Source of the DNA: Sinorhizobium fredii NGR234
Lineage (GTDB): Bacteria > Pseudomonadota > Alphaproteobacteria > Rhizobiales > Rhizobiaceae
DNA length: 64,000 nucleotides
Assembly: GCF_000018545.1 (NCBI RefSeq)
Contig: NC_012587.1
Coordinates: 868,001-932,000 of the forward strand
Direction of reading: 5' to 3'
The notes under the pieces are model-generated. The model ran no database searches, had not been told where the DNA came from, and saw only the letters and a program-made list of their open reading frames with translations. Made by a program: the position numbers and the translations under genes. The stretch's first letter is position 1, and each line of letters opens with the position of its first letter. Shown piece after piece: positions 8,826 to 18,207 of the stretch.

Positions 8826-9710
8826 ATGTTCAAGGGTTCCATTCCCGCTCTCGTAACCCCGTTCACGTCCACCGGCGCGGTGGATGCGGCAAGTTTCGTC
8901 GCGCATGTGGAATGGCAGATAAAAGAGGGAAGCCACGGCCTGGTGCCCGTCGGCACGACCGGCGAGTCGCCGACCCTTTCGCACGAGGAGCACAAGCAGG
9001 TGGTAGAGCTCTGCGTCGAAGCGGCGGCGCGGCGCGTTCCGGTCATCGCCGGCGCCGGCTCCAACAACACCACCGAGGCGATCGAACTTGCGCAGCACGC
9101 CGAGAAGGCCGGCGCGGACGCCATCCTGGTCGTGACGCCGTACTACAACAAGCCGACGCAGAAGGGCCTCTTCGCTCACTATGCGGCAATTGCCGAAAGC
9201 GTGAAGCTGCCGATCGTCATCTACAACATTCCGGGTCGCTCGGTGGTCGACATGAGCGCCGAAACCATGGCCGCTCTGGCGAAGGCCTGTCCGACGATCG
9301 TCGGCGTCAAGGACGCGACCGGCAAGATCGAGCGCGTTTCCGAGCAGCGCATGAGCTGTGGCAAGAGCTTCGTCCAGCTATCCGGTGAGGATGCGACGGC
9401 GCTCGGCTTCAACGCCCACGGAGGTGTCGGCTGCATCTCCGTGACTGCGAATGTCGCGCCGCGCCTCTGCGCCGAATTCCAGGAGGCGACGCTTGCCGGC
9501 GACTACGCCAAGGCGCTGGAATATCAGGATAAGTTGATGCCGCTTCACAAGGCCATCTTCATGGAACCCGGCCTCTGTGGTGCAAAATATGCGCTGCATC
9601 GCCTCGGGCGGATGAGTCGCGTGGTGCGTTCGCCGCTGCTGGCGACGCTCGAGCCGGCGACCGAAGCAGCCATCGATGCGGCGCTCAGGCATGCGGGACT
9701 GATGAACTGA
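8826..9710 (+). CDS. dapA: 4-hydroxy-tetrahydrodipicolinate synthase
   Basis: A 294-aa enzyme of the diaminopimelate/lysine pathway that condenses pyruvate with aspartate semialdehyde. The catalytic residues are visible: GTTGESPT (Thr44), YYNKPTQ (Tyr about 107), YNIPGR (Tyr about 133) and VGVKDATG with the Schiff-base lysine near residue 161. The start follows AGGAG at a normal distance. The stop overlaps the smpB start by one base (TGATG), which implies translational coupling. The upstream frame back to 8235 is antisense to the transglycosylase and not part of the gene. Confidence 0.96.
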   Translation: MFKGSIPALVTPFTSTGAVDAASFVAHVEWQIKEGSHGLVPVGTTGESPTLSHEEHKQVVELCVEAAARRVPVIAGAGSNNTTEAIELAQHAEKAGADAILVVTPYYNKPTQKGLFAHYAAIAESVKLPIVIYNIPGRSVVDMSAETMAALAKACPTIVGVKDATGKIERVSEQRMSCGKSFVQLSGEDATALGFNAHGGVGCISVTANVAPRLCAEFQEATLAGDYAKALEYQDKLMPLHKAIFMEPGLCGAKYALHRLGRMSRVVRSPLLATLEPATEAAIDAALRHAGLMN

Positions 9711-10189
9711 TGGCACAAAAGGGTAGCGAGCGCACGATCAGAAAAGTTGTGGCGGAGAACCGCAAGGCCCGCTTCAACTACGAGATCGTCGATACCTACG
9801 AGGCCGGTCTGGTGTTGACCGGCACGGAGGTCAAGTCGTTGCGCGAGGGAAAGGCCAATATCTCGGAATCCTATGCGACCGACGAGGGCGGCGAGATCTG
9901 GCTGATCAATTCCTACCTGCCGGAATATCTGCAGGCCAACCGCTTCAATCACGAGACCCGGCGCCGCCGCAAATTGCTCTTGTCGAAGCGCGAGGTGAAC
10001 CGGCTGCAGGGCGCGGTCAATCGCGAAGGCATGTCGCTCATTCCGCTCAAGATCTATTTCAACGACCGGGGCCGGGCGAAACTGGAACTGGCGCTCGGAA
10101 AAGGCAAGAAGCTGCACGACAAGCGCGAAACGTCGAAGGAGCGCGATTGGAACCGGCAGAAGAACCGCCTGCTGAAGGAGCGCGGCTGA
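9710..10189 (+). CDS. smpB: SsrA-binding protein SmpB
   Basis: A 159-aa RNA-binding protein that loads tmRNA onto stalled ribosomes in trans-translation. It has the usual pattern: [38 protein letters not shown], and the lysine/arginine-rich C-terminal tail [15 protein letters not shown] that becomes helical in the decoding centre. The length is normal for the family. The start codon overlaps the dapA stop, as in other rhizobia. Confidence 0.97.
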   Translation: MAQKGSERTIRKVVAENRKARFNYEIVDTYEAGLVLTGTEVKSLREGKANISESYATDEGGEIWLINSYLPEYLQANRFNHETRRRRKLLLSKREVNRLQGAVNREGMSLIPLKIYFNDRGRAKLELALGKGKKLHDKRETSKERDWNRQKNRLLKERG

Positions 10190-10285
10190 CGGCGCGGCCT
10201 TTTTCGGCGGCCGTGTGAACGCAGCTGGACAGCCGCTCCCGCCACCCGCGACGGGCAGGATCAATGGGAATCGAAATTGATTCGG

Positions 10286-10864
10286 TCAGAGTTCGGCGTC
10301 GTTGGCGACCGGCTCGGCGGGGCGCTGCACGCGTTCGGACGGCTCGCGGCCGATCTCGCCCCGGAGCGTGGCCAGATCGATGAAATGATCGGCCTGGCGA
10401 CGCAGGTCGTCGGCGATCATCGGCGGTTGCGTCGACATCGTCGAGACGACCGAGACCTTGCGTCCCTTGCGCTGCAGCGCTTCGACAAGCGTGGTGAAAT
10501 CGCCGTCGCCCGAGAAGATCACCAGATGATCGACGGTCTCGGATTGCTCCATGGCATCGATCGCCAGCTCGATATCCATGTTGCCCTTGATTTTGCGCCG
10601 GCCGAGCGAGTCGGTGAATTCCTTCGCCGGTTTGGTGACGACCTTGTAGCCGTTGTAGTCCAGCCAGTCGATCAATGGGCGAATCGAGGAGTATTCCTGG
10701 TCCTCGATAAGTGCGGTGTAATAGTAGGCGCGCAGCAGGTACCCACGTTTCTGGAAGGCCTTCAGCAGCTTTCTGTAATCGATGTCGAAGCCCAGGCTCT
10801 TCGAGGCGGCGTAGAGATTGGCACCGTCGATGAAAAGAGCGATTTTTTCGCGAGGATCGAACAT
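10286..10864 (-). CDS. NYN-domain (LabA-like PIN-fold) protein
   Basis: A 192-aa protein starting IALFIDGANLYAA with an aspartate-bearing first strand, followed by RPLIDWLDYNGYKV, and IFSGDGDFTTLVEAL with the conserved acidic residues of the NYN/PIN nuclease fold; related proteins are annotated as LabA/DUF88. It may be an RNase, but a substrate is not known. The start at 10864 is favoured by AAGGA about 8 bases upstream; in-frame Met codons at 10882 and 10939 are alternatives. It is convergent with dapA-smpB and divergent from rpoZ. Confidence 0.85.
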   Translation of the reverse strand: MFDPREKIALFIDGANLYAASKSLGFDIDYRKLLKAFQKRGYLLRAYYYTALIEDQEYSSIRPLIDWLDYNGYKVVTKPAKEFTDSLGRRKIKGNMDIELAIDAMEQSETVDHLVIFSGDGDFTTLVEALQRKGRKVSVVSTMSTQPPMIADDLRRQADHFIDLATLRGEIGREPSERVQRPAEPVANDAEL

Positions 10865-10938
10865 CGTAATTTCCTTTTCCATGCCCTGCGCATTATACCC
10901 ATCTACCCCGGCAGAAGGCTGCGCAGAAAATAGGTGCA

Positions 10939-10974
10939 TTACATTAATAATTGCTGATATTGCAAATAATGTAA
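10939..10974. promoter_or_regulatory. inverted repeat TTACATTA-N20-TAATGTAA in the NYN/rpoZ spacer
   Basis: Perfect eight-base arms (10939-10946 and 10967-10974) flank an AT-rich 20-base centre, in an AT-rich island upstream of the NYN gene. Spacing of about two helical turns would suit a dimeric regulator. The remainder of the 466-base gap between the NYN start (10864) and rpoZ (11331) presumably holds the two divergent promoters; I see no gene in it. Confidence 0.4.
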
Positions 10975-11330
10975 GTTATGCCACGCATTAATCCAAGCGG
11001 CGTACGGTGCATATAGCAAGTTTTAGCAGTTGCTCCACTTCATCCACACTTCAATTTACGATTGCTGGTGGAGTTTTTGGCCGATACCTGCCGAAATACA
11101 ATCCTTATCTGTAACCTGCGTCCGCATCGCGGAAATGGCGTATTCTAACATGGGGCAGGGAAGATGTGAGCGCCGGGCGCAGGAAAAACTTGAACTTGCG
11201 CTGTTTTGATTGTATCCGGGCGAATAATTCCAGAAATCGGAGCTGCAAGTGCCGTCCCGTCGCGGCCGTTCCGGTTTCGTGTCGTTAATCACGCCGCGGC
11301 AGCCGCCGCGCTCTCGCAAAGGACAAGGCC

Positions 11331-11735
11331 ATGGCCCGCGTCACCGTCGAAGATTGCATCGACAAGGTCGAAAACCGTTTCGAACTCGTCCTGCTTGCCA
11401 GCCACCGCGCACGCCTGATTTCGCAGGGCGCCCCCATCACGGTCGACCGCGACAATGACAAGAATCCGGTCGTTGCCCTGCGTGAGATCGCTGATGAGGC
11501 CCTTTCGCCCGGTGATCTCAAGGAAGATTTGATCCATTCCCTGCAGAAGCATGTGGAAGTGGACGAGCCCGAGCCCGACGCTGCCGCGATCGCCCAGTCG
11601 GAACCCGCCGCTTTTGCCGAGGCTGCGGAAGGCGAAGACCAGCCGGAGGCGCTGACCTTCGATCGCATGTCGGAGGAGGAACTGTTGGCCGGCATCGAAG
11701 GGCTGGTACCGCCGGAAAAGAGCGACGACTACTGA
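11331..11735 (+). CDS. rpoZ: RNA polymerase omega subunit
   Basis: A 134-aa omega subunit. The N-terminal ~70 residues contain the conserved core ([46 protein letters not shown]) that latches the beta-prime C-terminus. The acidic C-terminal tail is the extension typical of Rhizobiales. Its place directly upstream of the (p)ppGpp synthetase gene is conserved widely and fits the role of omega in ppGpp binding to polymerase. A terminator separates it from rsh, so rsh may also have its own promoter. Confidence 0.96.
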   Translation: MARVTVEDCIDKVENRFELVLLASHRARLISQGAPITVDRDNDKNPVVALREIADEALSPGDLKEDLIHSLQKHVEVDEPEPDAAAIAQSEPAAFAEAAEGEDQPEALTFDRMSEEELLAGIEGLVPPEKSDDY

Positions 11736-11777
11736 GATCCGTTCGCGAACAGCTGTTCCAAACGTGTTTTCGAAGCA

Positions 11778-11808
11778 GTGCGCCACTCATATGATTGGCG
11801 CACTTTTT
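11778..11808 (+). terminator. rho-independent terminator after rpoZ
   Basis: An eight-base stem GTGCGCCA/TGGCGCAC (11778-11785, 11796-11803) with a ten-base loop is followed by TTTTT. It lies 43 bases after the rpoZ stop and just before rsh. Confidence 0.88.
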
Positions 11809-11839
11809 GTTTGTCCGACTGTCATGGAGCCGCCTGCGG

Positions 11840-14065
11840 ATGATGCGCCAATACGAGCTCGTTGAGCGCGTGCAGAAATACAAGCCCGATGTCAACGAGG
11901 CCTTGCTGAACAAGGCCTATGTCTACGCCATGCAGAAGCACGGCCAGCAGAAGCGGGCGAGCGGCGATCCCTATATTTCGCATCCTTTGGAAGTGGCGGC
12001 GATCCTCACGGAAATGCATCTCGACGAATCGACGATCGCCGTCGCGCTGCTGCATGACACGATCGAGGACACGACGGCGACCCGGCAGGAGATCGACGAA
12101 CTCTTCGGCGAGGATATCGGGGCGCTTGTCGAAGGCCTGACGAAGATCAAGAAGCTCGATCTCGTCACCAAGAAGGCCAAGCAGGCGGAAAATCTGCGCA
12201 AGCTGCTGTTGGCGATCTCGGATGATGTTCGCGTGCTTCTGGTGAAGCTCGCCGACAGGCTGCACAACATGCGTACCCTCGACCACATGTCGGCGGAAAA
12301 ACGCGCCCGCATCTCCGAGGAGACGATGGACATCTATGCGCCGCTGGCCGGGCGCATGGGCATGCAGGACATGCGCGAGGAACTCGAGAACCTCGCTTTC
12401 CGCCACATCAATCCGGAGGCCTACGAGACCGTCACCAGGCGACTGGAAGAGCTCTCGCAGCGCAACGAGGGCCTGATCAAGAAGATCGAGGAGGAACTGA
12501 GCGAGCTGCTGCGGGCCGAGGGCTTGAAGAACGCGCAGGTGAAGGGGCGCCAGAAGAAGCCCTATTCGGTCTTCCGCAAGATGCAGTCGAAATCGCTTTC
12601 CTTCGAGCAGCTGTCGGATGTCTGGGGTTTCCGCATCATCGTCGACGACATCCCCTCCTGCTATCGGGCGCTCGGCATCGTCCATACCCGCTGGCGCGTC
12701 GTTCCCGGCCGCTTCAAGGACTATGTCTCGACGCCGAAACAGAACGACTATCAATCGATCCACACGACGATCATCGGGCCGTCGCGCCAGCGCATCGAAC
12801 TGCAGATCCGCACCAGGCGCATGCACGAGATCGCCGAATACGGCATCGCCGCCCATGCGCTCTACAAGGACCGTGACGCGATCACGGGTGACCTGACGAG
12901 GTCTCCGACGTCGAACGCCTATGCCTGGCTGCGCCGGACCATCGAGTCGCTTGCCGAAGGCGACAATCCCGAGGAGTTTCTGGAACACACAAAGCTCGAG
13001 CTCTTCCAGGACCAGGTCTTCTGCTTTACGCCCAAGGGACAGTTGATCGCGCTGCCGCGCGGCGCGACGCCGATCGACTTCGCCTATGCGGTGCACACCA
13101 ACATCGGCGACACATGTGTGGGCGCGAAGATCAACGGCCGGATCATGCCGCTCGTCACCCGCCTCAACAATGGCGATGAGGTGGAGATCATCCGCTCGGG
13201 CATCCAGGTGCCGCCCCCCGCCTGGGAGGAGATCGTCGTCACAGGCAAGGCGCGCGCGGCGATCCGGCGCGCCACCCGTGCCGCCATTCGCAAGCAGTAT
13301 GCCGGTCTTGGCTACCGCATTCTGGAACGCACCTTCGAACGGGCCGGCAAGACCTTCTCGCGCGACGGGCTCAAGCCGGTGCTGCATCGGCTCGGCCAGA
13401 AGGAGGTCGAAGATGCGATCGCTGCCGTAGGCCGGGGCGAACTTTCCTCGCTCGACGTCCTGCGCGCCGTCTTCCCCGATCACCAGGACGAACGCGTGAC
13501 CGTCAAGCCGAGTGCCGACGACGGCTGGTTCAACATGCGCAGTGCCGCCGGCATGGTCTTCAAGCTACCGGAGCGCTCCAAGGAGGCAGCCACGGCGGGG
13601 CAGGTGGAGGGACCGGACGCGCTGCCGATCCGCGGCCTTTCCGGCAATGCCGAGGTGCATTTCAGTCCCGCAGGCGCAGTTCCCGGCGATCGCATCGTCG
13701 GCATCATGGACCGGGACAGGGGCATCACCATCTATCCCATCCAGTCGCCGATCCTGCAGAAATTCGACGAGGAACCGGAGCGCTGGATCGATGTTCGCTG
13801 GGATCTCGACGAGGCCAACAGTAGCCGTTTCATGGCGCGAATCGCCGTGAGCGCGCTGAACGAACCCGGCACGCTGGCGGAGATCGCCCAGGCGATCGCC
13901 ACGAGCGACGTCAATATCCGCTCCCTTTCCATGGGGCGCGTTGCCGCCGATTTCAGCGAGCTGCAGTTCGATCTGGAGGTCTGGGACCTGCGTCAGCTCA
14001 ATCACCTGATGACGCAGCTCAAGGAATTGCAGAGCATTTCGCTGGTCAAGCGGCTGTTCGCATAG
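11840..14065 (+). CDS. relA: bifunctional (p)ppGpp synthetase/hydrolase (RelA/SpoT homologue)
   Basis: A 741-aa long RSH protein, the stringent-response enzyme. The N-terminal HD domain keeps the hydrolase residues (SHPLEV at 47-52, LLHDTIEDT at 71-79). The synthetase domain contains KGRQKKPYSVFRKMQ and DVWGFRIIV. GRFKDYV near residue 290 is the RxKD signature of bifunctional enzymes rather than the ExDD of synthetase-only RelA. A TGS domain (VFCFTPKGQL...GATPIDFAYAVHT) follows near residue 395, and an ACT domain closes the protein from about 665. The start is ATGATG at 11840/11843; the frame upstream includes the rpoZ terminator and is rejected. In rhizobia this gene is called rsh or relA. 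Confidence 0.97.
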   Translation: MMRQYELVERVQKYKPDVNEALLNKAYVYAMQKHGQQKRASGDPYISHPLEVAAILTEMHLDESTIAVALLHDTIEDTTATRQEIDELFGEDIGALVEGLTKIKKLDLVTKKAKQAENLRKLLLAISDDVRVLLVKLADRLHNMRTLDHMSAEKRARISEETMDIYAPLAGRMGMQDMREELENLAFRHINPEAYETVTRRLEELSQRNEGLIKKIEEELSELLRAEGLKNAQVKGRQKKPYSVFRKMQSKSLSFEQLSDVWGFRIIVDDIPSCYRALGIVHTRWRVVPGRFKDYVSTPKQNDYQSIHTTIIGPSRQRIELQIRTRRMHEIAEYGIAAHALYKDRDAITGDLTRSPTSNAYAWLRRTIESLAEGDNPEEFLEHTKLELFQDQVFCFTPKGQLIALPRGATPIDFAYAVHTNIGDTCVGAKINGRIMPLVTRLNNGDEVEIIRSGIQVPPPAWEEIVVTGKARAAIRRATRAAIRKQYAGLGYRILERTFERAGKTFSRDGLKPVLHRLGQKEVEDAIAAVGRGELSSLDVLRAVFPDHQDERVTVKPSADDGWFNMRSAAGMVFKLPERSKEAATAGQVEGPDALPIRGLSGNAEVHFSPAGAVPGDRIVGIMDRDRGITIYPIQSPILQKFDEEPERWIDVRWDLDEANSSRFMARIAVSALNEPGTLAEIAQAIATSDVNIRSLSMGRVAADFSELQFDLEVWDLRQLNHLMTQLKELQSISLVKRLFA

Positions 14066-14233
14066 GCCCCGCCGAGGCCTGAGCCCGCTCCACCTGCCTC
14101 TTTTTTGAGCAGCCGGACGCGTCGGATCGGCGCGTCATGCGCGGGATGCATGGCTGCCGCTTGATCATGACGCTGGTAGAACACCGATCGCTAAACTACC
14201 TTTCGGGTCGGGAGGTAAACGAAGAGGTTTGCC

Positions 14234-14386
14234 ATGTTCAAGCAGTTGAAGAAAATCACCCGTGCCCTGCACATTCCCACCATCGAAGAGCGCGAGATCG
14301 CCTATCTGAACGGCTCGGTCGACCGCATCGACCTCGAGTACCGTCAACGTCAGATCGATCGCGGCCTGTTCCGCAGGGACTTCTGA
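14234..14386 (+). CDS. small DUF3563-family protein
   Basis: A 50-aa protein starting MFKQLKKITRAL and containing EEREIAYLNGSVDRIDLEY near the middle and RQIDRGLFRR at the end. This is the pattern of the DUF3563 family of short basic proteins in Rhizobiales. GAAGAGG lies six bases before the ATG. Function is unknown. It stands alone between rsh and the DUF2062 gene; the 230 bases after it hold nothing I recognise. Confidence 0.8.
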   Translation: MFKQLKKITRALHIPTIEEREIAYLNGSVDRIDLEYRQRQIDRGLFRRDF

Positions 14387-14616
14387 TCCGCAGCTGTCGC
14401 GCCCGCTGATTGGGTCCTGGATCCGAAGCGGACTTGAGCGGGACGACGCGGGAAGGCTGCTTCGAGCTATGCGCTTGCCGAATGGCTCGAATACCGGTCC
14501 GTTCCGTTTGCCGCTCAACCTTGCGTCTGACGGGGCTGGCGCCTATCTTGCGCCCATCAAAAGACGGGCGGGCCGTCTTGCCCCGACGGGCTGTTTCAGG
14601 ATGCGATGACGGCAGA

Positions 14617-15171
14617 ATGTTATTTAGGCGCCGGAAACCGGTCACGATCTCCGAAAGACTTCGCGCCTTCTTCTGGCCGCGCAAGGGCTTGTCGCGCGGT
14701 CCACGTTATGTCGCGCTGCGCATTCTTCGTCTGAACTCCTCTCCTCATTCGATTGCCGTCGGCGTAGCGGCGGGCGCTGCTGCCGCGTGCACACCGTTGT
14801 TCGGCTTGCACATCGTCCTTGCGGTCATTCTTGCCTGGCTCTTCTCCGGCAATCTCGTGGCGGCGGTGATCACCACTGCACTCGCCAATCCGATTACCAT
14901 TCCCGTGATCCTGACGGCGTCTTACGAGATCGGCATGGCAATCACGGGGCCGCAGGCCGGTCCAAGCGTCGGCTCGGTGGAGATTGCCCGGTTGATCGAG
15001 AAAATGCAGCTTGTCGAGCTTTGGGGGCCCGTGCTCAAGCCGATGCTCGTCGGGTCGCTGGCTCTTGCGCTCGGCGGTGCTTCAGTCTTCTACCCGCTCG
15101 CCTTCCAGACCGCCCGGACGTTCCAGGGACGGCGGCGGGAGCGACTGCAGAAAGCCGGAAGCCCGTCATGA
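14617..15171 (+). CDS. DUF2062-domain membrane protein
   Basis: A 184-aa protein with two or three hydrophobic segments: the stretch around [22 protein letters not shown], another at [21 protein letters not shown], and a last at [21 protein letters not shown]. The glycine/proline-rich ANPITIPV region is the hallmark of DUF2062. The start at 14617 begins [14 protein letters not shown]; the frame upstream to 14410 is not protein-like. The stop overlaps the acpS start (ATGA), so the two are translationally coupled. Its role is unknown. Confidence 0.85.
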   Translation: MLFRRRKPVTISERLRAFFWPRKGLSRGPRYVALRILRLNSSPHSIAVGVAAGAAAACTPLFGLHIVLAVILAWLFSGNLVAAVITTALANPITIPVILTASYEIGMAITGPQAGPSVGSVEIARLIEKMQLVELWGPVLKPMLVGSLALALGGASVFYPLAFQTARTFQGRRRERLQKAGSPS

Positions 15172-15587
15172 TCATCGGCATCGGCAGCGACCTGATCGAC
15201 ATTCGACGCATCGAAAATTCGCTTCAACGTTTTGGAGAGCGCTTCGTCAATCGTTGTTTCACCGACATCGAGATCGCCAAATCGGATGCGCGCAAGAACC
15301 GCGCGGCCTCCTATGCCAAGCGCTTCGCCGCCAAGGAGGCCTGTTCGAAGGCCCTGGGAACGGGGCTCGCACAAGGGGTTTTCTGGAAGGACATGGGTGT
15401 GGTGAACATGCCGGGCGGAAAGCCGACAATGCAATTGACGGGCGGCGCGGCGGCCCGGCTACAGGAGATGCTGCCGGTCGGACATCGCGCCGCCATTCAT
15501 CTGACGATCACCGACGACTTCCCGCTCGCACAAGCTTTCGTGATTATCGAGGCGCTCCCGGTTGCCCCCGCCGAGGGAACGGTTTAG
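15168..15587 (+). CDS. acpS: holo-[acyl-carrier-protein] synthase
   Basis: A 139-aa enzyme that transfers 4'-phosphopantetheine from CoA to apo-ACP. It has the AcpS signature [15 protein letters not shown] with the Mg-binding aspartate at residue 8, and [15 protein letters not shown] with the second metal ligand (Glu near 58). The length is typical. The ATG overlaps the stop of the DUF2062 gene. The cluster continues into lepB, rnc and era in the order usual for Rhizobiaceae. Confidence 0.96.
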   Translation: MIIGIGSDLIDIRRIENSLQRFGERFVNRCFTDIEIAKSDARKNRAASYAKRFAAKEACSKALGTGLAQGVFWKDMGVVNMPGGKPTMQLTGGAAARLQEMLPVGHRAAIHLTITDDFPLAQAFVIIEALPVAPAEGTV

Positions 15588-15689
15588 AGCACTGCCGAAA
15601 TGGTACCGCTCCGACAATCGCTTGAAGCGAAGTAATCCGGTGAGCATATAGATGCGATTGCGCGGCAGGATGACAAGGAAGAACTGAGC

Positions 15690-16433
15690 GTGGAAGAAAA
15701 GACAGAAACGCACCAGAGCGCCCTCTGGGAGAATGTGAAGGTCATTATTCAGGCGCTGCTCTTGGCCCTGGTCATCCGCACCGTTTTCTTTCAGCCTTTC
15801 ACGATTCCGTCCGGATCGATGATGCCGACGCTGCTCGTCGGCGACTACATCTTCGTCAACAAGTTCGCCTACGGCTATTCGAAATACTCGCTGCCCTTTT
15901 CGCCGGACCTTTTCAGCGGACGGATCTTTGCGCGCGAGCCGAAGCGCGGCGATATCGTCGTGTTCCGCTTTCCGCCCAATCCGGACATCGACTACATCAA
16001 GCGCGTCGTAGGCCTTCCGGGCGATCGTATCCAGGTCAGAAACGGCGTCCTCCATGTCAACGACAAGCCGGTGGATCGCGTTCCGGATGGGACCTTCCGG
16101 GCCGACGACAAATATGACACCGGCGGCGACGTACCGGTCTATCGCGAGACGATGGACACGGGGGTCAGCTACGACACCCTCGACCAGTTCCCGGACTCCA
16201 GTGGTGACAACACCCGCGAATTCCTGGTGCCGGAAGGCCATTATTTCATGATGGGCGACAACAGGGACAATTCCTCCGACAGCCGCTTTGACGTCGGGTT
16301 CGTGCCGGCCGAAAATCTGGTCGGTCGCGCCAGCATGATCTTCTTCTCGCTCGGCAACGGCACGTCCTTCCTGAAGATCTGGGAGTGGCCGGCGAATCTG
16401 CGTTACGACCGGCTGTTCAAGGTTGTCGAATGA
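15690..16433 (+). CDS. lepB: signal peptidase I
   Basis: A 247-aa inner-membrane serine/lysine protease that removes signal peptides from Sec and Tat substrates. One N-terminal transmembrane helix (about residues 17-33) precedes PSGSMMPT, where Ser43 is the nucleophile. YIKRVVGLPGD holds the general-base lysine near residue 103, and MGDNRDNSSDSR is the third conserved box. The start is GTG at 15690 with GGAAGAAC upstream. The stop overlaps the start of rnc. Confidence 0.96.
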   Translation: MEEKTETHQSALWENVKVIIQALLLALVIRTVFFQPFTIPSGSMMPTLLVGDYIFVNKFAYGYSKYSLPFSPDLFSGRIFAREPKRGDIVVFRFPPNPDIDYIKRVVGLPGDRIQVRNGVLHVNDKPVDRVPDGTFRADDKYDTGGDVPVYRETMDTGVSYDTLDQFPDSSGDNTREFLVPEGHYFMMGDNRDNSSDSRFDVGFVPAENLVGRASMIFFSLGNGTSFLKIWEWPANLRYDRLFKVVE

Positions 16434-17149
16434 TGAAGGGGCGGTCGCTGAGCGCGGAGGATCGGGCAAGGCTCGAGACCGCGATCGGTTATCAGTTCGC
16501 CGAGAAGGAGCGCCTCGACCGCGCGCTGACGCATTCGAGCGCCCGCAATGCGCGGGCGAGCAACTATCAGCGGCTTGAATTCCTGGGCGACCGCGTGCTC
16601 GGGCTTTGCGTCGCCGAACTTCTGTTCCAGACCTTTCTCGACGCCAATGAGGGAGAGCTGTCGGTTCGCCTGAACCAACTCGTCAGCGCCGAGAGCTGTG
16701 CCCGGGTGGCGGATGAGCTGTCGCTGCACGAATACATTCGCACCGGCTCCGACGTGAAGAAGATCACCGGCAAGCACATGATGAATGTGCGGGCCGATGT
16801 GGTAGAGTCGCTGATCGCCGCGATCTATCTCGACGGTGGTCTGGAGGCAGCCCGTCGCTTCGTGCTGCGGCACTGGACCGACCGCGCCGCAAGCGCCGAC
16901 GGTGCGCGGCGCGACGCCAAGACGGAGTTGCAGGAATGGGCGCACGCCAAGTTCGGCGCCGCGCCAAGATACAGGACGGATGATCGCTCCGGTCCCGATC
17001 ACGATCCGCGCTTCACGGTGACCGTAGAGGTCGACGGGATCGCGCCGGAAACGGGGACCGATCGCTCGAAGCGCGGAGCCGAGCAGATCGCTGCCATGCG
17101 ATTGCTGGAACGCGAAGGTGTTTGGCAGAAACGGTCTGCCGGAAATTGA
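16433..17149 (+). CDS. rnc: ribonuclease III
   Basis: A 238-aa double-strand-specific endoribonuclease for rRNA and mRNA processing. The catalytic domain shows YQRLEFLGDRVLGL (signature motif with acidic metal ligands) and ADVVESLIAAIYLDGG. The C-terminal dsRNA-binding domain begins at DAKTELQEWAH and ends GAEQIAAMRLLE. Tandem ATGs at 16430 and 16433 overlap the lepB stop; the second gives the family's usual length. era follows nine bases later. Confidence 0.96.
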   Translation: MKGRSLSAEDRARLETAIGYQFAEKERLDRALTHSSARNARASNYQRLEFLGDRVLGLCVAELLFQTFLDANEGELSVRLNQLVSAESCARVADELSLHEYIRTGSDVKKITGKHMMNVRADVVESLIAAIYLDGGLEAARRFVLRHWTDRAASADGARRDAKTELQEWAHAKFGAAPRYRTDDRSGPDHDPRFTVTVEVDGIAPETGTDRSKRGAEQIAAMRLLEREGVWQKRSAGN

Positions 17150-17157
17150 CGGAAGCC

Positions 17158-18087
17158 ATGACGGACAAAGAACAGGACTCGGGCGCCGGCCACACGGCGA
17201 CCCGCTCGGGTTTCGTGGCGCTGATCGGCGCGACGAATGCAGGCAAATCGACTTTGGTGAACCACCTGGTCGGCGCAAAAGTATCGATCGTCAGCCACAA
17301 GGTGCAGACGACGCGGGCGATCATTCGTGGAATTGCCATCCACGACAACGCCCAGATCGTCTTCATGGACACGCCCGGCATCTTCAAGCCGCGCCGCCGG
17401 CTCGATCGGGCCATGGTGACGACCGCCTGGGGCGGCGCCAAGGACGCCGACCAGATCGTGCTGCTGATCGATAGCGAACGCGGCCTGAGGGGCGATGCCG
17501 AAGCGATCCTCGAGGCCCTGAAGGACGTTCCCCAGCCGAAGATCCTGGTGCTCAACAAGATCGACCGGGTGCGCCCGGAAGACCTTTTGAAGCTTGCGGC
17601 CGCCGCCAACGAAGTCGTTTCCTTCGAGCGCACCTTCATGATCTCGGCGCTCAACGGCTCCGGCTGCAAGGATCTCATGGATTATCTCGCCACGGCACTG
17701 CCGGAGGGGCCGTGGTACTATCCGGAGGACCAGATCTCCGATCTACCGATGCGGCAGCTCGCAGCCGAAATCACCCGCGAGAAGCTGTTCCTGCGCCTGC
17801 ATCAGGAGCTACCCTACGCGTCTCACGTCGAGACGGAGAAGTGGGAAGAGCGCAAGGACGGCTCGGTGCGCATCGAGCAGGTGATCTATGTCGAGCGCGA
17901 CAGCCAGAAGAAGATCGCGCTCGGCAAGGGAGGGGAGGCGATCAAGGCGATCTCGACCGCGGCCCGGAAGGAGATCTCCGAGATCCTGGAACAGCCCGTG
18001 CATCTCTTCCTGTTCGTGAAGGTGCGCGAGAACTGGGGCGACGATCCGGAGCGGTTCCGCGAAATGGGACTGGATTTTCCAAAGTAG
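17158..18087 (+). CDS. era: GTPase Era
   Basis: A 309-aa essential GTPase for 16S rRNA maturation and 30S assembly. G1 is GATNAGKST, G3 is DTPG, G4 is NKID, and the C-terminal KH domain contains IALGKGGEAIKAI, which binds the 3' end of 16S rRNA. The start at 17158 follows GGAAGCC. In many rhizobia recO comes next; here recO lies about 14 kb away at 31879, with the glycerophosphodiesterase, cfa, IS110, tex and rkpK-lpsL segments between them. Confidence 0.96.
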   Translation: MTDKEQDSGAGHTATRSGFVALIGATNAGKSTLVNHLVGAKVSIVSHKVQTTRAIIRGIAIHDNAQIVFMDTPGIFKPRRRLDRAMVTTAWGGAKDADQIVLLIDSERGLRGDAEAILEALKDVPQPKILVLNKIDRVRPEDLLKLAAAANEVVSFERTFMISALNGSGCKDLMDYLATALPEGPWYYPEDQISDLPMRQLAAEITREKLFLRLHQELPYASHVETEKWEERKDGSVRIEQVIYVERDSQKKIALGKGGEAIKAISTAARKEISEILEQPVHLFLFVKVRENWGDDPERFREMGLDFPK

Positions 18088-18096
18088 CCGCTCCGC

Positions 18097-18200
18097 CTAC
18101 AGCGCCGTGCGTCTTTTCAGACGCACTAAGGACGCTGTAGCACTTTTGAATCGGTGCATGTTTTTATCCTTAAATCGGCTACGATTTAAGGAAACATGCA
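18097..18200. repeat. RIME-like palindromic repeat, copy 1
   Basis: Two hairpins in tandem. The first is nested: CTACAGCG/CGCTGTAG (18097-18104, 18133-18140) encloses GTGCGTC/GACGCAC. The second (18155-18200) pairs TGCATGTTTTTATCCTTAAATCG with CGATTTAAGGAAACATGCA imperfectly. It follows the era stop and could also terminate transcription between the convergent era and glycerophosphodiesterase genes. An inverted copy lies at 19325-19426. Confidence 0.8.
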
Positions 18201-18207
18201 CTGGCTG

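Noticed and set aside
11822..13483. 553-codon open frame antisense to the (p)ppGpp synthetase gene
   Set aside because: Composition (Arg, Asp, Leu, Gly rich) is that of an antisense frame of a high-GC gene; the sense frame is a clear RSH protein.
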